A stretch of DNA of 64,000 nt from an uncultured Opitutales bacterium (GTDB lineage: Bacteria > Verrucomicrobiota > Verrucomicrobiia > Opitutales > Intestinicryptomonadaceae): positions 62,001-126,000 of the forward strand of contig URAK01000007.1 in assembly GCA_900545705.1 (NCBI GenBank), in the 5' to 3' direction. The position numbers were made by a program, and so were the translations under genes. Positions 44,829 to 55,270 of this stretch are shown piece by piece; position 1 is the first letter of the stretch, and every line of letters begins with the position of its first letter. The notes under the pieces are model-generated. The model saw only the letters and a list, made by a program, of their open reading frames with translations, had not been told where the DNA came from and did not search any database.

Positions 44829-47636
44829 ATGGCAAAAGAACCTAAAAAGCGCGGAGAAAAATTGGGTGAGGTGGTGGGACGCCGCCGCCCAATAATAGGC
44901 AGCGTATTTATTTTTGTTGCATTTATACTTATGGTTTCGGCGTTTTCATATGCCCCGAGCCAAAACATTTTTTTTAGATCCTACTTGGAGTCGTTTTTGC
45001 CCACAACCGAAATATACGGCGAAAATCTTTGCGGGGCATTTGGGGCGACATTCACGCTGCTTGCCATAATATCCCTCGGTGCTGCGGCGTACACAATACC
45101 GGTGTATATTTTTTGGCTTGGAGTTCTATTGTGGCAAAGGAGGGCGAGGGGAATTTCAAAGCTTGAATTCGTCTGCGCGGTAGGCGGAATACTGCTTTTT
45201 TCCATATTATGCGCGATACTTCAGGGCGGTGTGGAAACTTCCGGAGAGCAGAGCGCCTTTTGGCCCTTGGGATGGGGTGGAAAATTCGGGACGGTAGTTT
45301 TTGACAATGCGTTGAAGCCGTTTCTCGACATATTCGGGAGTTTGGCGCTCGTCGGAATTCTATTTTTATTTTGCGTAATAGTTGTGTTTGTGGACAGCCC
45401 TGTCGAGGCGGCAAAGGAGCTCGCGGGGGCGGCTAAAAAATCGCCGTCGGTTTTTCTTCGTGTGGCAAAGATAATTTTCAAGGCGATAGCGTTTTTACCG
45501 TCTGTTCTATTTGGTAGGCGCAGAGAGTCTGCGGGAGAATCTGAGGAAAAGATTTTATCGCAAAGCATGGCTGCGCGCAGGAACGTTGCGGAAGTTTCGC
45601 GCGCGCCGGTTCCCGCACAGAGGGTTGAGCCCGTAGAGATTGCAGCCCCCCCCCAGACGGACAGAAACGCATTCTCGCGCCCGGATATTCCGAAAGCTAC
45701 AAGAGCTGACGCCGCTGTTGCTGCCGGCGTAGCCGACGCGGTTTTGGAGGGAACGGGCCTGGAAATAGCGAGATCCGAGACATCTAAAATTCAGGGAGAC
45801 AGAAAGACGGTAAACTTTCCAATCAGCGATTTTACGTCGCGCTTTGACTCCGACGAAGAGGATATGGATTTTATACCGAGCCGCCAGCCGGATTCCGACG
45901 GCGGTGTTGAGGAGCCCTCGTTTGAAGAACCTGAAGCCCAAACGCCCGAGCCTGATGAGCCCGTTGCCGCAGACGAGCCGCGCCAAGGCGATATCGACCT
46001 GAGCAATGTAAAGCCGTTGGAGCCTAAAAAAACGTCGAAGCACGAGTCTCTGAAAGTTGAGGAGTTCAAGGCTGAAAAGTATGTGGCAAAGCTTCCCACA
46101 AAAACCCGCGACGGATACGTTTTCCCGTCGGTGGATTTGCTCGATAAGCCTAAGGAAGAACAGAATGTAGAGCGCGAAAACTACGAGGAGCGAATGGCCG
46201 AGATAGTGGCTAAAATTGCGGACTTCGGCATTGCCGTAAACCCCGTAAAGGCGTCGTCCGGGCCAGTCATAACCCGCTACGAAGTGCGCCCAGACACGGG
46301 GGTTCGTCTAAACAGAATTGCGAGCCTCGAAGACGACATTGCTCTGGGTATCCGTGCCGAAAAGGTCAGAATAATCGCGCCGATACCCGGTCACGGCACG
46401 GTAGGCATAGAAATTCCGAACAAGATCCGGGGCATCGTGCGCGTAAGGGACATCATTGAATCGCGCGAATGGAACGAGAGCCGCGCCGAGATACCTGTCG
46501 CGCTCGGCAAGGACATAACGGGAGTGCCCATTGTGCTCGACCTCGCAAAAATGCCGCACGCGCTGATAGCGGGCTCCACTGGCAGCGGAAAGAGCGTCTG
46601 CATAAACTCAATAATACTTTCACTTCTGTATAAAATGACGCCCGACGACCTCAGGTTCATAATGGTCGACCCGAAGGTTGTCGAAATGCAGATATACAAT
46701 TCGCTTCCGCACATGCTAATTCCTGTCGTCACCGATCCTAAGAAAGTGCCGGCGGCGCTCAAATGGCTGACGTCGGAGATGATGCGCAGATACAGAATTT
46801 TTAAGGAATCAGGAGTTCGCAACATAGCGGGATTCAATGCGAAGATTTTAAAAGACGCGCAGTCCGAGCAAATAGCAGAGGCTTCCGACGCCGCAATGAC
46901 CCCCGAGGAGCGCACGGCTCTCGTGGATTCCGAGGAAGAGGCATCCGAGAGCGGCGGCGATTCCGGCGTGGAAATACCCAAGAAAAAGCTGCCGTACATC
47001 GTGTGCATAATCGACGAGCTTGCAGATCTAATGATGGTTGCGGGCAAGGAGGTAGAAGGCTCGATAGCGCGGCTTACACAGCTCGCGCGCGCTGCGGGCA
47101 TACATCTGATTGTCGCAACCCAGAGGCCTTCGCGCGACGTCATAACAGGCCTTATAAAAAACAACCTCCCAACGCGAATTGCCTTTAAAGTGACTTCGCA
47201 AATAGACAGCCGCACGATTCTCGACCATAAGGGAGCGGAGACTCTGATAGGATATGGAGACATGCTCTACATAAACAACGGTTCGGCGGATATGGTCAGG
47301 GCGCAGGGCGCGTTTATGTCGGACGAGGAAATAGCGAGGGTTGTCGACGCGCTGAAAGTAAACGGGGAGCCCGAGTACGCCGAAGAAGTCCAGCAGGAGA
47401 TAGACAGCGCAGGCGAAGAGGAGGAGGATTCCGGCGGAGGCGACGATTCCGGAGATGCTATGTTCTCAAAGGCGGTCGCGGTTGTTAAGGCAAATAAAAA
47501 GGCGAGCACCTCCCTATTGCAGCGCAAGCTTGGAATAGGGTACGGCCGCGCCGCAAGGATTATCGACGAAATGGAGGACCGCGGAATGATAGGCCCGGAC
47601 AATGGCCCTGGCACGCAGCGCGAGATCTACATCTGA
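44829..47636 (+). CDS. ftsK: DNA translocase FtsK
   Basis: FtsK anchors at the division septum and pumps DNA to resolve chromosome dimers. The 935-residue protein has four N-terminal membrane helices (about 25-195), an acidic linker rich in Pro/Glu/Asp (about 215-420), the alpha/beta motor with Walker A LIAGSTGSGKSVCINSI and Walker B YIVCIIDELADLMMV, and the C-terminal gamma winged helix (about 870-935; LLQRKLGIGYGRAARIIDEM) that reads KOPS. An acidic insertion of about 45 residues (near 685-720) interrupts the motor, as in other FtsK proteins. A strong terminator follows. Confidence 0.96.
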   Translation: MAKEPKKRGEKLGEVVGRRRPIIGSVFIFVAFILMVSAFSYAPSQNIFFRSYLESFLPTTEIYGENLCGAFGATFTLLAIISLGAAAYTIPVYIFWLGVLLWQRRARGISKLEFVCAVGGILLFSILCAILQGGVETSGEQSAFWPLGWGGKFGTVVFDNALKPFLDIFGSLALVGILFLFCVIVVFVDSPVEAAKELAGAAKKSPSVFLRVAKIIFKAIAFLPSVLFGRRRESAGESEEKILSQSMAARRNVAEVSRAPVPAQRVEPVEIAAPPQTDRNAFSRPDIPKATRADAAVAAGVADAVLEGTGLEIARSETSKIQGDRKTVNFPISDFTSRFDSDEEDMDFIPSRQPDSDGGVEEPSFEEPEAQTPEPDEPVAADEPRQGDIDLSNVKPLEPKKTSKHESLKVEEFKAEKYVAKLPTKTRDGYVFPSVDLLDKPKEEQNVERENYEERMAEIVAKIADFGIAVNPVKASSGPVITRYEVRPDTGVRLNRIASLEDDIALGIRAEKVRIIAPIPGHGTVGIEIPNKIRGIVRVRDIIESREWNESRAEIPVALGKDITGVPIVLDLAKMPHALIAGSTGSGKSVCINSIILSLLYKMTPDDLRFIMVDPKVVEMQIYNSLPHMLIPVVTDPKKVPAALKWLTSEMMRRYRIFKESGVRNIAGFNAKILKDAQSEQIAEASDAAMTPEERTALVDSEEEASESGGDSGVEIPKKKLPYIVCIIDELADLMMVAGKEVEGSIARLTQLARAAGIHLIVATQRPSRDVITGLIKNNLPTRIAFKVTSQIDSRTILDHKGAETLIGYGDMLYINNGSADMVRAQGAFMSDEEIARVVDALKVNGEPEYAEEVQQEIDSAGEEEEDSGGGDDSGDAMFSKAVAVVKANKKASTSLLQRKLGIGYGRAARIIDEMEDRGMIGPDNGPGTQREIYI

Positions 47637-47676
47637 TTTATTCAATCGTTTATTTTTACGTTTTTTATGGAAAATT

Positions 47677-47708
47677 TTGGGGGCGCTTTGCAGCCCCCAT
47701 TTTTTTTA
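47677..47708 (+). terminator. Terminator after ftsK
   Basis: GGGGGC pairs with GCCCCC around GCTTTGCA, followed by A and nine T residues. It lies about 40 bases after the stop codon. Confidence 0.9.
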
Positions 47709-47912
47709 ACACAATTCTTATGATTTTTATGTTTGTTGGGAAGATTGCCCCTAAGTTGGAGAGGTTTTCCCTGCGCGGCGGCGTATAGCAGCAGTCTCGA
47801 TATTTTTTTATATATACGCAAATGCACCGAGGCAGAATCTTGCGGCATCAAAACCAACGCGCCAAAAATGGATTTATCAGACAAAATTATAAAATGGAAA
47901 ATGGCGCGCGGG
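47709..47912. other. Intergenic spacer between converging units
   Basis: About 200 bases between the ftsK terminator and the terminator of the oppositely oriented GH10 gene. Short frames on both strands have no start signals or protein-like patterns. Nothing else is seen. Confidence 0.5.
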
Positions 47913-47946
47913 TAAAAAAAAGCGGGCAAAATATTTTGCCCGCCAA
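47913..47946 (-). terminator. Terminator after the GH10 gene
   Basis: On the - strand GCGGGCAAAA pairs with TTTTGCCCGC around a two-base centre (a nearly perfect 22-base palindrome at 47922-47943), followed by eight T residues. It lies about 85 bases past the GH10 stop. Confidence 0.85.
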
Positions 47947-48029
47947 AAGCGTTGGGAATATTATTCAATGCACATGTGCAAATCTATGCTTAGCGTGCCA
48001 ACCCTTGCGTCTCCAAAATCTATTGAATA

Positions 48030-49436
48030 CTATCTAAAACGGTTGCGCCAATCCGTAGGAACGGCGGTTATAGACTGGGATTTGTCGGATTTTTTGCCGA
48101 ACCAGACTTTTTGCTTGTACTCTTTCCCGTTGTATTTGTACGAGACGTCGTACATTCCATAAAAACCTTCAAAATGCGCATTTTTTACGGGTTTGTCAAA
48201 AGTGACATTTGTCTGCCAGTCTTTGGCTATCAGCTGTTCGAGGGCGCGGTACGAAGCTTTTGGTGTGAGGTCGTCGCGTATTAACCCGCCGTTCAGGTGG
48301 GCTTCGTTGGAGGCCGCCTGTCCGTCGCGCATATTCCACCATGTGATGGCTTCAACCGACGGATGGCTGAAAAACAGCCTGTAAGCCTGCTTCGCAAAAT
48401 ATGCCTGCGCTTCCTCGCCGCGGCTTGTGGGGATTGTGATTTCCGTGATATGCAGCGGCCTGCCAAGTTTTGCGTAGCCGTCGAGCGCCTTTGTCATATC
48501 GCGCGGAGTGAAAGTTTTGCCGTCCAAAACGTCCCCAAATGCCTTGTCGGAGAAGAAGTGGAATTGCAGCCCGATTCCGTCGACTTTCGCGCCGCGGTCT
48601 ATAAGATTTTTTACGAGGAGGAAAAAGCGGCCGGTTTGCTCGTCTCTTATATATTGATACCAAGCGGAGGTTGTTTCGTTTATCAGGAATTTGTCGTCCG
48701 AGGGAAGACAGCGTTCGGCTTCTTTAAAAGCCTTGTAGACATAATCGTCATATAGGATTGAGCCTTTATCCCTGTAATCCGCGGCTTCGTTTACGACGTC
48801 CCATATCTTAATCCTGTCGCGGTAGCGGTCGGCTATGTCGCGAATGTTGCGGTTAGAGGCGGCTTCTATAAGGTCGGGATTTTTAAGGTCGAGAGTCCAC
48901 GCCGGCATGAAGTGGGATACGCTTATCGGCCAAGAAAAAGTATGGCCTTTGGGGATTATCGAATTTTTTTCGCAGAAGGCGAGGGCGGTATCGGACTGCA
49001 TTACAGTCGGGTTGCTCGTGTAGGAAAGGTCTAAATTTTTGTCGTTTGAGTAGTCCCAGCGGAACTTGCCTTCCTGCGGCTCGACTCTGCGCCATACGAC
49101 TGCAACAGTGCCGTAGTTAAATATACGCGTGTAAAGATCGGCGTATTTGCTTATTTGTTCGTCCGTATATTTTACAGGCTGGCCTTCTGATACTGAGCGC
49201 GATGCGTACACGCCGAAAAGAAATTCGTGCCTTGCAAGTTTTATGTTCAGGTTTTCGACAGGCTTGTCAAAGTCCAGATAGAACTCGCCCATGCGGTTTG
49301 CTCGAATGCCGTTTTCAATGCGCGCGTCTGTAATTGGATTTTCCCACAGATCGCGCATTTTTTGAGGAATTTTACTTTCGTCGCAAAATGCGTTAACACT
49401 TAGAATAATTGAGAATAAAACGGAAAACTTTTTCAT
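48030..49436 (-). CDS. Secreted GH10 family glycoside hydrolase (endo-xylanase type)
   Basis: GH10 enzymes are retaining endo-beta-1,4-xylanases and relatives. The 468-residue protein starts with a signal peptide (MKKFSVLFSIILSVNAFC). The TIM barrel carries the acid/base Glu217 in IWDVVNEA and the nucleophile Glu332 in PLHITEITIP, both in the family's standard contexts; VVWRRVEPQEGKFRWD near residue 113 is the substrate-binding segment. An N-terminal piece (about 35-90, LDFDKPVENLNIKL) is a beta-rich domain. Export suggests extracellular or periplasmic polymer cleavage. It is downstream of a PEP-CTERM gene and a GH106 gene in the same direction but has its own promoter space. Confidence 0.9.
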   Translation of the reverse strand: MKKFSVLFSIILSVNAFCDESKIPQKMRDLWENPITDARIENGIRANRMGEFYLDFDKPVENLNIKLARHEFLFGVYASRSVSEGQPVKYTDEQISKYADLYTRIFNYGTVAVVWRRVEPQEGKFRWDYSNDKNLDLSYTSNPTVMQSDTALAFCEKNSIIPKGHTFSWPISVSHFMPAWTLDLKNPDLIEAASNRNIRDIADRYRDRIKIWDVVNEAADYRDKGSILYDDYVYKAFKEAERCLPSDDKFLINETTSAWYQYIRDEQTGRFFLLVKNLIDRGAKVDGIGLQFHFFSDKAFGDVLDGKTFTPRDMTKALDGYAKLGRPLHITEITIPTSRGEEAQAYFAKQAYRLFFSHPSVEAITWWNMRDGQAASNEAHLNGGLIRDDLTPKASYRALEQLIAKDWQTNVTFDKPVKNAHFEGFYGMYDVSYKYNGKEYKQKVWFGKKSDKSQSITAVPTDWRNRFR

Positions 49437-49518
49437 AAATCTATTATCTTTTATATATTTTGCTTGTCAATAATGCATATTTTTATTTTGCGCACACCCG
49501 TCCGGCATAGATGGACAA

Positions 49519-49552
49519 TAAAAAAACTCCGGCTGGAGTAGCCCGGAGTTTT
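49519..49552 (-). terminator. Terminator after the PEP-CTERM gene
   Basis: On the - strand AACTCCGGG pairs with CCGGAGTT around CTACTCCAG and runs into T residues. It begins about 10 bases past the PEP-CTERM stop and separates that gene from the GH10 gene. Confidence 0.85.
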
Positions 49553-49561
49553 CGAAAAATA

Positions 49562-51031
49562 TCAAAACAGCCTTCTTCGCTTTGCAAAGAGCATCGGAAT
49601 TGTCGCCAAAGCGAATATTGCCGATATTAACGATGGTTCGGGAATGTTCGTAAAAGAGACATTCATGGAAGTATCTCCGAACACGGCCTCCCATTTAATC
49701 CCATCATAAATCCCGTTCAGCACAGTTCCTTCTATGGAGCTTCCTTCCGCGTAGGTAATAACGTCGCTGAGGATAAAACTGTCGGTCTCGGACGACTGTA
49801 TTAGTTCGGACATCGAATTTGCGTCAAATAGAAATTCTATTGAAATATTTTCTCCCGTTTTTGAAAGAGTCCCGTCAAAGGCTATTTTGTCGTAGGACGA
49901 CTCATTTTCTATGTCGATGACAATCTTTCCGCTGCTCCATTCTCCCTCTGCGAATAAAACATTGCCTACATCTGATCCGCCCGCTTCATTAGAAATTGCG
50001 CTAAATACCGCTTTCTCTCCGGAAATCGACAACTTGCCGCCTTTCATTTCGCTATACATGCCGACGTCGAGCCTTCCGTTTGAAACCGTTATATCGTTTA
50101 TGTTGGAATCCCCTATGTCGGTGTGGTTCTGGCTGTATGTTGGGGTGATTTTATTGAATCTGATTATCTGTGCGCCGTTGTCTGAGGCGGCGTCCATTAT
50201 TATATTGAGCTTAGAGTTCCCTCCGTAGCTCTGCCCATACATTACGAGGGCGTCCTGCTTTGACTCATTGGCGAGCACAAGGTTTACGGTAAGCCCGCTC
50301 TTTGTTATGTTAAGCCTGCTGTCAATGCCGCTTATCCCGCCGATTGTCCTTGTATATGTGCCTGATTCCCTCTCTCCCGCGAGCGACCATCTCGCGCCGT
50401 CAATGCGCATTACGCCTTTTACAGAGAAGTCAGTCATGCCGGTGGAAAAATTTAGATATCCACTGTTTAGCGAATTTATTGTAAAGTCTCCGCCCACCGT
50501 AAACGATGCGCCGCTTTCGGAGGCCATATTAAATGACAGCCAATTCCCGTTTTTTGTGTAGTCTATTACTACATTTCCTCCGACGTTTATCGCGGAATCC
50601 TTTCCCATTCGCATGTAGGTGAACAATTCTGCGCTTCCCGTAGACACGATCAGGCTCATGTTGAGATTGCCGGAAATATTCATTGTTGCGGAGTCGGCGA
50701 TAGAGGATAAGTCGGCGCTTGTATCGATGCCTGATATTTTCCATTCGAGATTCCCCAATGTCAAATCGGAGCCGATATACGCTGTCCCTGATGTCCCGTC
50801 GCAGGCGACTATGCCGTTGTTGCTCGCGCCAAGGTTTCCGGCAAACTGCTCGGTTTTTGATGCGTCGGTAAACCAATTTGAGCTTGCGCTTAAATCGAGT
50901 TTTCCGGATTGCGAATTTACGTCCTTAAAATATAGGTCTTGAGCCGTTGCGAAGTTTGGTAATATAGAAAATACAATTGCCGCAATGCTTCTGAATTTTT
51001 TGCCATTCTGAGATATGCCAAATTTCATCAT
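49562..51031 (-). CDS. PEP-CTERM sorted surface protein, beta-helix type
   Basis: A 489-residue exported protein from the start at 51031 (or 51028; MMKFGISQ). The signal peptide ends near FATAQ. The body is rich in Ser, Gly, Asn and Thr with many short beta strands and repeated turns (GNLNMSLIVSTGSAEL, FTVGGDFTINSLNSGYLNF), as in autotransporter-associated beta-helix passengers. The C-terminus is a PEP-CTERM anchor: IPEPS, a hydrophobic helix, then AKRRRLF. Such tails are cut by an exosortase (EpsH/Xrt); none is in this window. No catalytic domain is recognised, so a structural or adhesive surface role is likely. Confidence 0.82.
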   Translation of the reverse strand: MMKFGISQNGKKFRSIAAIVFSILPNFATAQDLYFKDVNSQSGKLDLSASSNWFTDASKTEQFAGNLGASNNGIVACDGTSGTAYIGSDLTLGNLEWKISGIDTSADLSSIADSATMNISGNLNMSLIVSTGSAELFTYMRMGKDSAINVGGNVVIDYTKNGNWLSFNMASESGASFTVGGDFTINSLNSGYLNFSTGMTDFSVKGVMRIDGARWSLAGERESGTYTRTIGGISGIDSRLNITKSGLTVNLVLANESKQDALVMYGQSYGGNSKLNIIMDAASDNGAQIIRFNKITPTYSQNHTDIGDSNINDITVSNGRLDVGMYSEMKGGKLSISGEKAVFSAISNEAGGSDVGNVLFAEGEWSSGKIVIDIENESSYDKIAFDGTLSKTGENISIEFLFDANSMSELIQSSETDSFILSDVITYAEGSSIEGTVLNGIYDGIKWEAVFGDTSMNVSFTNIPEPSLISAIFALATIPMLFAKRRRLF

Positions 51032-51283
51032 ATTTTTTATGTTTAGTAAATTGTAGAGACACAGCAAGTTTTTTTCGTAAATAGATTAAATTTCTAAGTG
51101 CCGAACCTATGCAACTTATGGATCTATCCCCGATTATTTTCTTCGTATTGAGAAGGTCAGGGGGCTGTAAATATACGATTTTGCAATAAAGCGTACGCAA
51201 TTAGTTAGGCCCGTTTTCCGCAGATGGGGAAACGGGCCGTATAAGAGAAGCGATAGCTTCGGCACACTTTGCCTTGGCGCGGA

Positions 51284-54200
51284 TTACCGCGCCTCGGCTA
51301 CTTTTGACGATTCAATTCTAATCTTCCCAATGATTCCCGATTCGGGCGCGGGGTAGGGCCATGTGCTTTTCTTGCCGCTTGAAATATCGGGATAGTGGGT
51401 TTGCATCGCGTTTGAAGATGTTATGCGCTCCTGCTTTTTCAGAGAAGAGTCGTAGAGGCATCTGTTGACCCATGTGTTGGCAACCTGAACTGCCAGTGTA
51501 TTTTTTCCCTCTTTTGCGGCGGAGGTTATGTCGAGCTCGTATGGAGGCTTCCACAATGTGCCGACTTCAACTCCGTTTACAAGAACTCTCGCAACGTCTT
51601 TGATGTCGTCGAATTTTAGCGCGAGTTTTTCGCCTGGCGCTTTTTCGGGGATTTCAAATTCGGCCGAGTATTCGGCTATGCCTGAAAAGTTCGCAATCCC
51701 CTTGTTGCCGGACTTTGTCCACGATTCAAGTTTTTTGAAAATTGCCTGTTCCGGCGCGCCGCGCCCGCTCTGGAATTTCACTTTGTACGGCGGCTTTACT
51801 TCTATTGATTTCCAGCTTCCGTCCGCGGAGAAAACGCTCTTTTTGCCGTCGGCTCCAATAGCCTCTATTTCGCCCGCGCCGAAGAATTCCGCGGAGGCTC
51901 TTCCGTCGCGCGACATCATTATGTTTGGCGCGCGTTTTTGGCTTTCGCCTTCAATAAAATATTTTTCCGCGGATTCCGTGTCCAGAGGCTTATTGCAAGT
52001 TTTATAAAAACTTATCGTTCCGCCGAATTTATCAGATGCGCTGTTCGGCATTACGGGAATTCTCTTTGACTTTTTGCCTTCGGCCACTTTGCGTCCATTG
52101 AGATATAGCGTTGGAGTTCCGTCTTTATATACTACGCATATTCTCGATTTGTCGGGAACATTGCCGTTGTATACAAGCACAGAATTTATTAGATGGTCGC
52201 CGTGCTCGAAGACTGCTATCGAGTTCTTGCCCACGCTCACGCCTGTCCCGACATATTCCGCGCCCCTTGCATGGTGCTCGCCGCGCGGGGCGACGGCGAA
52301 GTTTTCGTTGTCGGTCCGCAGGTATCCATCGGGCTTTTGCGCCGTTATCGGCCTGTCGCGCGAGGGTGTGGCTTCCAGCAATATTGAAAAGTTGCTTGTC
52401 TCGGTGTTCTTGGAGGCAATCGGAAAGACTTTTTCACCGTTTATCTTGATTTCCGCAAACGGCTTTGGCGCGTCCGGATCATCTTTAAAAACGACGAATA
52501 CAGTAGAATGCTTCGGAAGGCTGAGAGGCACGAGTGTACGCGAACCGTCTTGAACGGCCGCCGCCGCGAGAGATTCCGTCCCGTCGTACGGATTCCATAT
52601 CCGCACCGATTTCCCTGCGGTGTCGAAAGAGCACTCGAAGGTTTTGTCTTCTCCGGAAGTATTTAAAATCCAGTACCAGACGCTGCCGTCGGCATGGAGC
52701 CTTTTTGTCGACAGAATCTTTTTAACGGGGCCCGCTGCGTCGTAGAAAAGCGCGGGAGGCTCTATGCCTTCCTCATTGCAGGCTTCAAACGCGGAATAGT
52801 TCGCGTAGATTTTGCCCTTGCCAATTTTCACAATCTTCTTTTCTCCGCCCGCAAAAAGCTCTGTGTTTAGCTTTTCCCACTCGGCTTTGGCGGAGTCGCC
52901 GCCGGTGAGAGTTTCATACTTGCCTATCGAGCTTCCGCAGACGGCGGCGCCCTCTTCGACGAGCCGCTTTACGGCGCGGAGGGTTTCGAGCTTCATGAAT
53001 CTTCCTGGCGTCAGCACGAGCATATCGTAGCGCATGGAGCCGGGGCTCAGTAGCTTTCCGTTTTCCACCTTTAAAAATTCGCGTGCGCCGTCGCCGTTTA
53101 TAATGTCGTACTCCACATTTTCGGGAAGGTATAAGCTCCTTTTAAATGCCGGAATAGTGTCGGAATATAGATTTAATATTTTGGCTCCGCTTCGCCCGCT
53201 TTGGTTCATATATTGCACGCGCGAAATGTATTTAAAAAACGGTTTTGCAAGCGGCCACCATGTTATCTTGCGGTTTATCGGCGTGCCCCAGGGGATTATC
53301 TGCCAACCGGGCACGCTTTCGTCAGGCTGGTGGGTGTACGAGTGGAATACAACCGTGTTGTATCCGCCGCGCAGTATCCTTTCGAGAGTTCCTTTTATCG
53401 AAAGCGGGGTATCGGACCAGTTCCCCACGTACGCGGTGAGAGATTCGCACGTCACGAGCCTCTTGCCGTAAAATCTCCCTGCAGAGACGGCTTCGTCGCC
53501 CACTCCGTTAAAGCCGACATATCCGGCGCCGTCGCGCGCGACGGCATTGGGGTCGCGCATCGGATTCCATTGCTCATGCTGGGGAATGTCGGCGAGCCTG
53601 AAATTGTTTAGCGGGTCGCATATTGCCGTATTTGTCACGGGCTCGAGCTCGTACGACATGGATTCGGAGCGTATGCGCTCGCCGAGCCTGCCGAAAAAGT
53701 TTTTCATTATGGCTCCGGATACGGCCCTTCTGAAATCCGACAAAAAGTTGTCGGAGCTCTCCGCGCCTTCAACGCACGCGCCAAAGAAAACAGGCGACCA
53801 CTTTAAAATGTCGTATCCGGTTATGTCCTCAAACATTTTTTCAAAGCCCTCTGTCCACGTCTGCTGTTTGCATTCCCAAGAGTCGGTCTCGACGTACCTA
53901 AAAGTCTTGCCCTTTTCGGAGCCTGAGGCTTCAACCATTTTTTTGATGTAGGAATCAAAGTGCATGTCGGCGGCGCGGCTGCTCATCTTGTCGATTTCAA
54001 GCCCGGCTCCGTATTTTGTGCACGGGTGGACTCTCATGCCGGTAGTCGTATATCCAAGCCGCGCAACTTCCCATTTCCCTGCGGGCAACGATATTTTTAT
54101 CGAGCCATTTGCGTCGGGTTTCGGTGTCGCCATTACTTTCACTTCCGAGAGTTTAACTATCGACTCCTTCTTGACATCAAATTTTCCCGTAGGCGGTATG

Positions 54201-55270
54201 TCTGTCCTTGAATGCTCTATAAGCGCCGCCTTCACCGCATGTTGCGGAATTTGGCTGGCGTTCGCGGGCACCGACCCGTCGGGAATTAGCTCCATCTCTA
54301 TGATTCCCATATTTGGTTCGGCGTTGGAGCCTTTATCGTCTCTCGAAAGCCTCCAGTATTTTGCGCTGCGCTCCTTAAATTTCGCGCTGCCAACGGGCGA
54401 CATTCCAAATTTCAACTCTCCCGCCTTCTCAAAATTTTTTCCGTCGTTCGAGGTTTCTATTATAATGTCGGGCGGAAATCTGTACGCCATTTTTGCCTCG
54501 ACGTAAATGCTCCCTGCGCGGAAAGGCTCGGAAAATTCCAGTACGGCGCCATACCCCAAGCCGCGTTTTTTTGCGGATATCTTAAATATGGTATCGCGGT
54601 TGGCGTCAAACATTGCGGGGATTTCGCTTTCCGGGCCAACGGAAGAATTGTCGTTTGCAGGCGTTATCTTTGCGAGCTTGCTGGCGGCCTCAGGCTTGGC
54701 GGGGCGGCGCGCAGGATAGGCAATAACGGCAATGTCGCGGTAAAAGTTGTATTTAGACTGCGGTTGTTCAATCTCGATTTCCCCGCCGTCGGAGCGCTTT
54801 AAAACCCAGGTCATCGCCTTCATCGAATCTTCGACTCCAACCCATGGCCCGCCGCATTCCGACCAGCCGTCGCAGTTGTGTATGCCTAACTCAATTCCAT
54901 ACTCCTTCGCTTTTGAAACTGCGTACGAAAATATTTCGAACCATTCGGGGGAATTAAACTTTATTTGCCCCTCCTTACCCCCGCCGAGCGAGAATATTAT
55001 CGCAGCTCCATACCCCTTGTCAGCCATTTCCTTCAAATCGGCGTCGATTCCCTCTCGCGTGACGTTGCCGTTAACCCAATGCCACCAAGTTTGCGGGCGG
55101 GCGGACGGCGGGGGAGTCTTAAAAAGCTCCGGCGTCGGAGAATATTCCGGACGGTCAGGATAGTGGTTCGTATATTTATAAAAATCACCGTCTGCTGAGG
55201 CTGCATATTGCAAGACTGCGGTTGCAGACAGCAGGATAATTGAGCGTATTTTATTAGTCATTGTATTCAT
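51284..55270 (-). CDS. GH106-type alpha-L-rhamnosidase with LamG-like insert
   Basis: A 1328-residue exported enzyme. The N-terminal signal peptide ends near AASADG. The GH106 start signature is clear: RPQTWWHWVNGNVTREGIDA, then MADKGYGAAIIFSLGG and ELGIHNCDGWSECGGPW. The central catalytic region has FRYVETDSWECKQQTW and MSYELEPVTNT. A glycine-rich domain at about 985-1140 (SNFSILLEATPSRDRPI to LYLNGRKVAEGKK) looks like a LamG/jelly-roll module inserted before the C-terminal beta-sandwich domain (WKPPYELDITSAAKEGKNT). GH106 enzymes remove alpha-L-rhamnose from pectins and glycosides. Its ATG overlaps the stop of the GntR gene (TAATG), so the two are coupled. Confidence 0.85.
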   Translation of the reverse strand: MNTMTNKIRSIILLSATAVLQYAASADGDFYKYTNHYPDRPEYSPTPELFKTPPPSARPQTWWHWVNGNVTREGIDADLKEMADKGYGAAIIFSLGGGKEGQIKFNSPEWFEIFSYAVSKAKEYGIELGIHNCDGWSECGGPWVGVEDSMKAMTWVLKRSDGGEIEIEQPQSKYNFYRDIAVIAYPARRPAKPEAASKLAKITPANDNSSVGPESEIPAMFDANRDTIFKISAKKRGLGYGAVLEFSEPFRAGSIYVEAKMAYRFPPDIIIETSNDGKNFEKAGELKFGMSPVGSAKFKERSAKYWRLSRDDKGSNAEPNMGIIEMELIPDGSVPANASQIPQHAVKAALIEHSRTDIPPTGKFDVKKESIVKLSEVKVMATPKPDANGSIKISLPAGKWEVARLGYTTTGMRVHPCTKYGAGLEIDKMSSRAADMHFDSYIKKMVEASGSEKGKTFRYVETDSWECKQQTWTEGFEKMFEDITGYDILKWSPVFFGACVEGAESSDNFLSDFRRAVSGAIMKNFFGRLGERIRSESMSYELEPVTNTAICDPLNNFRLADIPQHEQWNPMRDPNAVARDGAGYVGFNGVGDEAVSAGRFYGKRLVTCESLTAYVGNWSDTPLSIKGTLERILRGGYNTVVFHSYTHQPDESVPGWQIIPWGTPINRKITWWPLAKPFFKYISRVQYMNQSGRSGAKILNLYSDTIPAFKRSLYLPENVEYDIINGDGAREFLKVENGKLLSPGSMRYDMLVLTPGRFMKLETLRAVKRLVEEGAAVCGSSIGKYETLTGGDSAKAEWEKLNTELFAGGEKKIVKIGKGKIYANYSAFEACNEEGIEPPALFYDAAGPVKKILSTKRLHADGSVWYWILNTSGEDKTFECSFDTAGKSVRIWNPYDGTESLAAAAVQDGSRTLVPLSLPKHSTVFVVFKDDPDAPKPFAEIKINGEKVFPIASKNTETSNFSILLEATPSRDRPITAQKPDGYLRTDNENFAVAPRGEHHARGAEYVGTGVSVGKNSIAVFEHGDHLINSVLVYNGNVPDKSRICVVYKDGTPTLYLNGRKVAEGKKSKRIPVMPNSASDKFGGTISFYKTCNKPLDTESAEKYFIEGESQKRAPNIMMSRDGRASAEFFGAGEIEAIGADGKKSVFSADGSWKSIEVKPPYKVKFQSGRGAPEQAIFKKLESWTKSGNKGIANFSGIAEYSAEFEIPEKAPGEKLALKFDDIKDVARVLVNGVEVGTLWKPPYELDITSAAKEGKNTLAVQVANTWVNRCLYDSSLKKQERITSSNAMQTHYPDISSGKKSTWPYPAPESGIIGKIRIESSKVAEAR

